Assembly: GCA_905221615.1 (NCBI GenBank)
Contig: CAJNDT010000990.1
Coordinates: 62,001 to 126,000, forward strand
DNA length: 64,000 nt
Direction of reading: 5' to 3'
Source: Symbiodinium sp. CCMP2592
Taxonomy: Eukaryota; Sar; Dinophyceae; Suessiales; Symbiodiniaceae
Below, piece after piece: positions 57,406 through 64,000 of this stretch (position 1 is the first letter of the stretch; every line of letters starts with the position of its first letter). The notes under the pieces are model-generated. The model was not told the DNA's origin. It worked only from the letters and a program-made list of their open reading frames with translations, and searched no databases. The position numbers and the translations under genes are program-made.

Positions 57406-57844
57406 GCTTTGAGGCTTTAGGCTATTGGTGGTTTCGGGGTTACAAAGGCTTATATATACAGTATATGATAGGGATCAAATACATATATCACACAGAACAG
57501 GAAGCACTCAACCTCACACACACACACAAATGCAAGAAACAGTTTTTCTCGCAGTCATTGCCCCTCTGCTGCCGGAAGGTTCACCCTTTTTGTGCTTCTC
57601 ACTAAAAGGGCCAAAGATGCATTATGCTAAATGGCATTGTGGCAGATGTAGTGCTCTACATGTAAACGAAAGACATATAGAAACACACCGTTACTAGCAC
57701 CCATGGGTTTTCTCAGATTTGTGGGAAAACAAACCACGTTTATATACAACATATATATGCTTGAAACTCAGATTGTTATATAGTCTACAAAGTTCAGAAA
57801 ACCCAGGGTGCACATCACATCCCGCCCTGAACACATTTTGGTTT
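57406..57844. other. Intergenic region downstream of the first element gene
   Basis: No gene seen. It has telomere-like fragments, a short TA-rich stretch near 57,450, a (CA)n-like run near 57,515 and one ACATGTAAACG motif at about 57,657. It probably includes the 3' UTR of the gene ending at 57,845. Confidence 0.4.
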
Positions 57845-59331
57845 TCAAACCCCCAGCGACTTCATGACGTCCTTTCGCAGCTTGTAGAGCTCCAAGAGCG
57901 GGATGCCCTGCTCGACGTAGGGAATCATCTTCTCGATCACCTCATGATGCTTCGGACAGCAAATGGAAATGATGCTCCTCAGCTTGCCGCCGTTATCGTA
58001 GTTGCGGATGTAGGATTTCTCAGAGTAGAACTCTACCTTGCAAGATCCGTACTTTTCGGCGGACAGCCATTTGTTAGACGGCGAAGTCGCCGCCGCCGGC
58101 TTCGGCTGCGCCGCCAGCTTCGCCACCTTCGTCTTCGCCGCCGACTTCGCCTTCGCTGTGGCTTTGGGCTTGGGGCTCTTCTCTTTCGGCTTGCCGGTGG
58201 CTTTGGGCTTCGAAGCACCCTTCTTTTTTGCCACAGCCACAGACACCGGCGGCATGAAAGCCATGGCATTTTTGAGGATGTCCAAGTCGCACTCATCCGT
58301 GGAAGAGATCACTTCCACATCCTTGGCCGGCTCAGCCCCGGCACCAGTCTTGATCTTTGCCTTTCCTGCCTTTTTGTTATTTGCCTTTGTGGCCTTCTTC
58401 TTCAGGGTGCCCTTCTTCATAACGATCTTCTTCGGCTTGCTGCTCTTATGGATGTGCACAAACTTCTCCGCAAACTTCTGCGGCTCGCTGCTCTTCAAGG
58501 TGTCCGGAAACTTGGTCGGGCTGCTGTTCTTAAAGATTTCCGGCAACTCCGGGAACTCAGCATCCTGCAAAGGAGTAGGCTTCTCGTCACACCGAAAGGG
58601 AACAGGCTTCTCATCCTCCTTCACGGGAAAAAGGGCCGTGCTGGGGGAATCAAGAGGCTTCGGGGCAAACTCCTGCACCTGCACCCTTTCCAGGCAAAGG
58701 TCAAGCTTCCTGATTGTATGTTTGCACAGACTTAGATAAAAAAGTTTGCAACACTTTTCTTTCTTCCGTCACACGAATTATATATATACAGCGAAAAAAC
58801 ACGAAAGACATATGTGCAGACACGGCACACTTGATCCTCGTGCGACAGGGACCTGTAGACTTTCCGCTTGAAGCTCTCCTTCTGCTTCATCGCACGGAGG
58901 TGGCTAAGAAGAAGACGGATGGCGGTGTCCATCTTGTCCACAAGGTCCTCTGCCTTGTAGTCTTTGTGGCCTGCGAGCTGCAGGTTCTTTTGCTCGTGAA
59001 GGATCCAAAAGCTTCGGGTAACCCGCTGCGACAACAACTTCGTGTTCGGGGCGAGGCGAAGAAGGTCAAACAGCAGCCCAGCTGTCTTTGCCAACCACGG
59101 ACCGTGGGCGGCAGTGTGCCAAGTGTAGCTTATTGGCCCTCCCGGAGGGGGGCACAGTAAAGGCCACAGGTCCTTCGTCTTCTTGAACTCGAGAAAGCCC
59201 AACACCACCTTCGCCAGCTCCGTTGCTGTAATAAGCGGCTCGGCAACCACTCGGTCCTTGGCATTTTTGCCCGTTGCAGCGGAAGCGCCCTCCGCCAGCT
59301 TGACCGAAGCTGCAGCTGATAAGGAAGCCAT
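57845..59331 (-). CDS. Basic protein of unknown function, two exons, 455 aa
   Basis: Exon 1 is 59,331-58,829 and exon 2 is 58,709-57,845, joined in phase by a 119-bp GT-AG intron (donor GTGCCG, acceptor AATCAG). The start MASLSAAASVKLAEG is the first Met of the open exon. Residues about 30-170 look globular and helical (ELAKVVLGFLEFKK, GPWLAKTAGLLFDLLRL, AIRLLLSHLRAMKQKESFKRK). The middle, about 230-370, is low complexity, with many Lys, Ala and Pro (KPKATGKPKEKSPKPKATAK), histone-H1-like in composition. The C-terminus has a compact segment with KVEFYSEKSYIRNYDNGGK and HHEVIEKMIPYVEQG. I recall similar N- and C-terminal segments in dinoflagellate hypothetical proteins but know no function. 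The basic middle suggests DNA or RNA binding. It is the first gene of the row, starting about 730 bp inside the right TIR. Confidence 0.75.
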
Positions 59332-59501
59332 GCTCGCAAGACTGTATATACTGTGTATGTATAGGATTTATGATTTCTCAAAAAAATGGAATGCATTTGT
59401 CTCTGTCTCCATCCAGCCTCGCACTTACATCTGGGTCTCGTCTGGACCAAACACACAGCTGCAACGTCCGAAAATTTTTCTCACTCTCGGATCTCAGAAA
59501 A

Positions 59502-59536
<35 letters not shown>

Positions 59537-60062
59537 TAGATCTCTCGCATGTAACCTACAAGAGTCTCGCACAGGTAAAGGTGGACTCCTCGCAGGTATA
59601 AACTATATTGTGATGACTCTCGCAAATGTACATGTACCGATTTCTCGCATGTAAAAAGCACACATCGCAAGCAATCCGCCGGCTCGACCCAGCACAGAAT
59701 CAAACCGAGCTGCGCTTTCAACATGGAAAACCATGGCTTAACAAGTATGCTTGCAACACAATTCTCATAATTTTATCTTCACACCTGACCATGCCGCACT
59801 GTACAGTCGCAGGAAAATCTCATGCAATCAACAAGCAGAACCATGATAAAAGAAACAAAACCAACCAAAATTAGCTTGCATTTCACTTCTTCAAATTCGG
59901 GAATGTGTAACCTAAAAACATGTATTTTGCAGTGTAAAAAATTTACATTGCAGTGTAAATTTTTTACTATACAAAGTAAATTAATTTACACTTTTTTTTA
60001 CGTAAATTTTTTCGTAAATTTGAAGTGTAAACCAAGCTTTGTTTAGTAAATTGCTCGCCACC
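59332..60062. other. Right subterminal region upstream of the first element gene
   Basis: Non-coding. It contains a (TA)n run at 59,503-59,534 and a cluster of CTCGCATGTAA / CTCGCAGGTA / CTCGCAAATGTA motifs at 59,544-59,660. From about 59,930 GTAAA/TTTAC motifs crowd towards the TIR. This is where a promoter for the whole gene row would be expected; none is recognised. Confidence 0.5.
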
Positions 60063-60093
60063 TAAAATTAGGTAAACAGCAGGGTCAGGGTAA
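60063..60093 (-). repeat. Right terminal inverted repeat of the 14.7-kb element
   Basis: Perfect 31-base inverted copy of 45,395-45,425. The inward 130 bases (59,930-60,062) are packed with GTAAA/TTTAC motifs, again with TTTACGTAAA, matching the layout of the left end. Confidence 0.85.
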
Positions 60094-60429
60094 GGGAGCC
60101 CTACTTATAACCCTACTTATAAGACGGCTCCTTCGTGCAAGCCGATCTCCGGCTGGCGACAGTCATGTTCTCCTTTTGAGACTTTAGGACCAGTTTGGGG
60201 CTTAAGGGTGAACGGCTTAAGGGTTAAAGGTCGGTTACGGGTTTGAGGTTTTAAGGGCTTGGGGTTTAAGGGTTTGGGGTAAAGCTTCTTCAGAGTTTCG
60301 ATGGCTTTGTTGCTGTGCCGCTGCTTTCCGTCTGGGTGCAAGGTTTCGAACGGTTTTAGGCGTTTGGCGTTCGGGGTTTCGGGTTTTGGGGGTACAAGAA
60401 GTTGTTTCGGGTTCGAGCATCCGGGGTAA
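60094..60429. other. Right flank of the transposon
   Basis: It begins GGGAGCCCTACTTATAACCC, which resembles the interior of the family B/C foldback elements of the left flank, followed by TTTAAGGG/GGTTT-rich sequence. No gene. Confidence 0.4.
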
Positions 60430-60890
60430 TTGGTGGTTGGTGGTGGTTGGTGGGGGTGGTTGGTGCTGGTGCTGGTGCTGGTGCTGGTGCTGGTGCTGCT
60501 GCTGCTGCTGGTGGTGCTGATGCTGGTGCTGGTGCTGGTGCTGCTGGTGCTGGTGCTGCTGGTGCTGCTGGTGCTGTTGGTGCTGCTGGTGCTGGTGGTC
60601 GTGGTGGTTGTTGTTGGTGTTGGTGTTGGTGTTGCCGTTGTTGTGGCGTGTGTTGCGGTGGCGGTGGTGCTGGTGCTGGTGCTGCTTGTGCTGCTGGTGC
60701 TGCTGGTGCTGCTGGTGCTGCTGGTGCTGCTGGTGGTGGTGGTTGTTGTTGGTGTTGGTGTTGGTGTTGGTGTTGCCGTTGTTGTGGCGTGTGTTGCGGT
60801 GGCGGTGGTGCTGGTGCTGGTGCTGGTGCTGGTGGTGCTGCTGGTGCTGGTGCTGGTGCTGGTGGTGCTGTGTGGGTTTTTTGTTGCTTC
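60430..60890 (+). repeat. GGTGCT/GTTGGT trinucleotide-type repeat block
   Basis: Long runs of GCTGGT and GTTGGT triplets. A larger unit of about 140 bp, containing TTGCCGTTGTTGTGGCGTGT, is present twice (near 60,640 and 60,775), a higher-order duplication. All six frames stay open here because of composition; the apparent proteins are artefacts. Confidence 0.85.
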
Positions 60891-60944
60891 ATTGTTCTTC
60901 TTACTGTGATTGGCAGCGCCGGATCCGGAAGCTTGACTTAGGTT

Positions 60945-63900
60945 CAAGCTTCAGACGGTTGCTGCTTGTCAGCCATGGACGCTCTGGACAGCGTACGCGC
61001 ACGTTGGTTTAGCAGCTCTCCACGAAGTGCGGAGGTGGCTGCACTCGTGCAGGACTTTGCAAGTTTACTGCTGGCGGCCCCTGTAAACCCGCAGAATCTG
61101 TTCCAGATTGCGCGAGGTTGTGTGGCCCGTTTGCAGGGTTTAGGCTTGTTTGTTGCGGAGCTACGTGGTTTTCTTAAGCACACCGTCAACACCGCGAGCA
61201 AGTTGCCTGGTAAGCGCCAGACAGTGGCATCACCATATGTAGGTGGGCTGGAAGCAAAGCGACAGCGTCTTGACGACCCTCTTGCTTGCCCAACAAAGCC
61301 TTTACAGGTGGGTAGCTTGAATCCCGGGCGCACTGGATTGCAAACAGTTGCAACGAATGAGATCCTGTGGTGGAGGCTGCAGCACATTATGGAACACCTT
61401 ATTGCTAAAGACATAGCAATTTGCTTCTTGCCCAGTGCCAGATGGCCTGAGGGCGCCCCAATGCCAGAGCAATCGCGTTTTGAACTCTTAGGAATCGGGT
61501 CTGCTAGCTGGAGTTCCATAGGAGTGCTGATAAGAACTGATGCCTTGCACGTGGTGAGTGTCCTTGAAGATTTTCTGACAGAGCGAACGATTTGGCTTGG
61601 AGTCTCTGCGACTGGAAGCACCGAGTTTGATGCAATCATAGGGGGGTTCTATGCCTCACCGGGAGGCGATGAAGGCACATGGGCGCTTGCATTGCAGCAA
61701 TTTCAGCAGTTACAACTTGAACACAGTCAGGCGCGATGTTACTTGATGGGAGATGGTAATTCGCATTTCAGCCACATTGTAGACCATGAACTGGGTTGTC
61801 ACTGTTCCCTTTGCAAGCAATCACCAGCTGATCGCAGAATTGAATCTGCTGTGCGCATTGCTGGGCTAGAACCACTTAATGGACCTGAGCCCACCCATGA
61901 TTCAGGCAGCACGATTGATGTCGTTTTGGGTTTGCCAGGTTCGCCGCGTGCAGTTACTTTTGACGATGACATCGGTGGTTCTGATCATAAGCTCATCTGC
62001 CTGGACATTATGTGTTTCTTCTCGCCAGTAGGTGAGCCCAACCTTGCAATTGTGCATTGGGCGCACCCTGATAAGTGGTCGCAGGCACTTACAGAAATTG
62101 AGCCTATGCTGTCGCGCCTTGCTGATTTGGTTTACCAAGTAGACCTTGAAGTCCAAGAGGCGCCTTCTATGCCAAGCAAGCGTAAACGCTCATTGCTGGA
62201 AGCCTGCGCCTGGTGCCGTGAGGTACTTTACCTGGCAGTCGGACACTTCAGCTCGGCAGTTGCTGTTAAGTTCCCTAAGCCTTTCCCCCCCCCTGCCGGT
62301 CCCACCCGTAGTTCTGCTGATTGCAAAGAGGACCATGCGAGTATGCTGCTGCGTGAACAAACTGCAAACTTGCAGAGATTCGCCCAGCTTGTGTCAAATG
62401 ACCCGTCTCAGGCACAAAGTTTCTTGTCAGGCTTCTTCCGCCGGTCCAAGTTGTTTCGAATTGCTTTGCAAGACCCGTTGACACAAGTGCAAGCGTCATC
62501 GCAGCAACGTGCTGAGATCATTAGCCGTGACTTGTTGAGTCGAAGCAATGATTCCTCGTTCGATTACACCCCTGCCCGAAGTTTGTTAGAAGAATCCGTC
62601 AAGGAAATCAGGCGGCAGCAAGCTCCTGCATCGGGCGTGGTTGTTCAAAATTTCTGGGTACAACCACCGCTGCACACCACTGCAGACCGAACAGAGCCCT
62701 ACAGTATGGTTGAATTAGAAACCTCTTTGCAAAAAGTAGTCAAATCGAAAAAGTCAGTGCATTGTCCCTTGGCTGCGATTAAGGCCGAATGCTCTGCAGG
62801 ACGAGAACTATCTCTCACCCTGTGCAATTTGGGCAGGACGTGCGCGATGTCCCCAAAATGCTGGGGTCTTCGCCACGTCTCTCCCATCCGTAAGGCAGGT
62901 CCTTCTACCGTCGATAAGGTCAAAAATCTGAGGCCAATCAGTCGAGCCTCTGACCTTTCCTCCCTGCAAGACTCGCTGTGGATGGGACGATGTAAACCGT
63001 TCCTTGATGATTACACAGGCCACATGCAGTTTGGCGGCAAGTTTGACGCAGTAGCCGTTGTCGTAACGCTGGTGCTGCATGCCCAGCTTCGGCAGTACCA
63101 AGGACTCTTGACATACTTGTTGTTTGCGGACCTTAAGTATGCTTTTGACGTAGCAGACTGGAATCTAATGTTGCTCAGCTGCTTTTCGGCGGGGGTAGTA
63201 GGGCAAGAGTGGTTGCTTTTGGACGACTTTTTCCAACAAGACCGTGCTGCTGTCGTCATTAGTGGATTTTTGTCTACGATCCTGAAGGGTGCTGCAGGTA
63301 TCCCACAAGGAAGACGATTCTCAATGCACGCTTTCATGTCGTCAATGCATGTCTTGAGACAAGTAATGGATGCAGTGGCTGCCACATCACGTACAGTTTT
63401 GCCTGACTTCGCTAGGGCAGCAATGGAAGGTTGTTGGACTAGATTCATCCCAGCCCCTCCGCCTGAGGCGCCTCCCTGTTCGGTGGATCCGATGCAGTGT
63501 GCAACTGCCATTAAGCATTTCCTTAACCGTGGTGAAGTTAGTTCTGCCCGTAGTTTAGCGGTTCATGCCCTGGACAGCATGGAGTCTTTTCATGACAGGG
63601 TGCTTTGCATGGAGCTTTTGGGGGTTGAGTCGGTTGGGCCGTTGTTTTTTGTAGATGACGTCTCTGCACCTTATCCAGATGCGCAATCCGTGGAAGCAGT
63701 CTTGAACGAAGGCTTAGGAAAGTATGCACGGTTAGCCAAAGCAGCTTTCAACTTTGGTCCGTCCAAAACAGCCACCATGGCATGCTACGATGCCCCGCCG
63801 GCCGAAGGGCATGTGCCTGTGTATAAGCTTCTTGGAATTGAAATTGACCCTTGGTTCTCTTTTGCTACGCGGTTGGACAAGGTTTGTATCCTAGGACGAA

Positions 63901-64000
63901 CTGCCTTTGAAGAATTTTTCCATATGGCGGAGTCCACTGGCCTCTCCATCCCAGTGGAAGCATTAGAAGTGCCGCGTAGAGTCGTAGAGTCGAGCCTGCA
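60945..64000 (+). mobile_element. LINE-type retrotransposon, right-truncated by the window
   Basis: Defined only by the ORF2 frame at 60,975 onward. The 5' boundary is unknown; it may lie in or beyond the repeat block at 60,430-60,890. Confidence 0.75.
60975..64000 (+). CDS. Non-LTR (LINE-type) retrotransposon ORF2: APE-like endonuclease plus reverse transcriptase, 3' end beyond the window
   Basis: The frame is open from ATG 60,975 (in-frame stop at 60,939-60,941) to the window edge, 1,008 codons, intron-free. Residues about 110-340 form an endonuclease/exonuclease/phosphatase domain: GDGN at 259-262, TIDV at 313-316 and SDH at 336-338. Where APE-type enzymes usually have a catalytic Gln-Glu, this copy reads ICFLPSARW (about 149-157), so that Glu seems to be missing. 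The reverse transcriptase spans about 650-960: LRPIS, motif A FADLKYAFD (D719), motif B GIPQGRRFS (775-783), motif C FVDD (892-895), and FNFGPSK as motif D. Role: target nicking and target-primed reverse transcription of the element's RNA. ORF1, the 5' UTR and the 3' end are not seen. The unbroken frame suggests a recent copy. Confidence 0.93.
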   Translation, partial: MDALDSVRARWFSSSPRSAEVAALVQDFASLLLAAPVNPQNLFQIARGCVARLQGLGLFVAELRGFLKHTVNTASKLPGKRQTVASPYVGGLEAKRQRLDDPLACPTKPLQVGSLNPGRTGLQTVATNEILWWRLQHIMEHLIAKDIAICFLPSARWPEGAPMPEQSRFELLGIGSASWSSIGVLIRTDALHVVSVLEDFLTERTIWLGVSATGSTEFDAIIGGFYASPGGDEGTWALALQQFQQLQLEHSQARCYLMGDGNSHFSHIVDHELGCHCSLCKQSPADRRIESAVRIAGLEPLNGPEPTHDSGSTIDVVLGLPGSPRAVTFDDDIGGSDHKLICLDIMCFFSPVGEPNLAIVHWAHPDKWSQALTEIEPMLSRLADLVYQVDLEVQEAPSMPSKRKRSLLEACAWCREVLYLAVGHFSSAVAVKFPKPFPPPAGPTRSSADCKEDHASMLLREQTANLQRFAQLVSNDPSQAQSFLSGFFRRSKLFRIALQDPLTQVQASSQQRAEIISRDLLSRSNDSSFDYTPARSLLEESVKEIRRQQAPASGVVVQNFWVQPPLHTTADRTEPYSMVELETSLQKVVKSKKSVHCPLAAIKAECSAGRELSLTLCNLGRTCAMSPKCWGLRHVSPIRKAGPSTVDKVKNLRPISRASDLSSLQDSLWMGRCKPFLDDYTGHMQFGGKFDAVAVVVTLVLHAQLRQYQGLLTYLLFADLKYAFDVADWNLMLLSCFSAGVVGQEWLLLDDFFQQDRAAVVISGFLSTILKGAAGIPQGRRFSMHAFMSSMHVLRQVMDAVAATSRTVLPDFARAAMEGCWTRFIPAPPPEAPPCSVDPMQCATAIKHFLNRGEVSSARSLAVHALDSMESFHDRVLCMELLGVESVGPLFFVDDVSAPYPDAQSVEAVLNEGLGKYARLAKAAFNFGPSKTATMACYDAPPAEGHVPVYKLLGIEIDPWFSFATRLDKVCILGRTAFEEFFHMAESTGLSIPVEALEVPRRVVESSL

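Larger units (their letters stand above)
45395..60093 (-). mobile_element. 14.7-kb TIR-bounded DNA transposon carrying four genes
   Basis: Seen: the 31 bases at 45,395-45,425 recur as a perfect reverse complement at 60,063-60,093. Just inside both ends are TTTAC/GTAAA-rich subterminal stretches that share the palindrome TTTACGTAAA. Flanking the ends are GGAACCCT (45,387-45,394) and GGAGCCCT (60,095-60,102), an imperfect 8-bp duplication candidate, one base off the right terminus. The interior holds four co-oriented spliced minus-strand genes, the last one transposase-like, and none of the foldback elements that crowd the left flank. Known: CACTA/CMC and KDZ elements have short TIRs, subterminal repeats, C-x2-C DDE transposases and passenger genes; KDZ elements make 8-bp duplications. 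Inference: one autonomous element. Alternative: two solo ends of one family that happen to bracket a gene cluster. Confidence 0.72.

Noticed and set aside
57719-58739. Plus-strand frames of 338 and 233 codons
   Set aside because: Antisense of the basic protein gene; the minus-strand reading has the phase-consistent intron and domain-like ends.
45395-60093. Maverick/Polinton-type or giant-virus-like element
   Set aside because: No protein-primed polymerase, integrase, packaging ATPase, protease or capsid-like sequence is present.
60356-60947. Long frames on both strands encoding Thr/Ser/Pro/Ala or Gly/Leu runs
   Set aside because: They arise from the GGTGCT-type repeat, which is open in all frames; no non-repetitive coding part.
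60944-61639. 231-codon minus-strand frame
   Set aside because: Antisense of the LINE ORF, whose endonuclease and RT motifs are unmistakable on the plus strand.

Overview
The window looks like nuclear DNA of a dinoflagellate. Reasons: plant-type telomere units (TTTAGGG/CCCTAAA) are scattered throughout; the genes have several short exons that only join in frame if GC-AG and possibly GA-AG introns are allowed next to GT-AG ones; all four spliced genes lie on one strand in a row; and their proteins resemble families I recall from dinoflagellate predicted proteomes (from memory, not searched). No bacterial gene organisation, rRNA, tRNA or CRISPR array was seen.

Positions 1-45,390 form a gene-poor repeat desert. 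It holds more than a dozen families of short (about 70-200 bp) foldback elements with long terminal inverted repeats and no coding capacity (MITE-like, labelled A to N here), many present in 2-9 copies, plus telomere-like arrays, microsatellites and a short repeat GGTTCCTTTAAGGGATCTAT. The only coding relics I can defend are a reverse-transcriptase fragment on the minus strand at 22,657-22,941, a possible exon relic at 14,205-14,393 and a weak gene-like stretch at 30,895-31,670.

Positions 45,395-60,093 are the highlight: a 14.7-kb unit bounded by perfect 31-bp terminal inverted repeats with shared TTTACGTAAA subterminal motifs. Inside, the host MITE families disappear and four spliced genes run head to tail on the minus strand: (1) 59,331-57,845, a 455-aa protein with a basic Lys/Ala/Pro middle; (2) 56,500-53,873, a seven-exon protein with an RRM fold and an Arg/Ser-rich tail; (3) 51,366-48,895, a four-exon Lys/Glu-rich protein; (4) 48,143-45,856, a 610-aa transposase-like protein with HGD, GDLDY, C-x2-C and D-x2-H-x4-G motifs. 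I read this as a large DNA transposon that carries its own transposase and three accessory genes, one of them an RNA-binding, SR-like protein. The exon joins were worked out by hand and are phase-consistent.

Right of the element, after a GCT/GTT-rich repeat block (60,430-60,890), an uninterrupted plus-strand reading frame starts at 60,975 and runs off the window end (1,008 codons). It is a non-LTR (LINE-type) retrotransposon ORF2 with an APE-like endonuclease and a reverse transcriptase. MITE coordinates are read by eye and may be off by a few bases.
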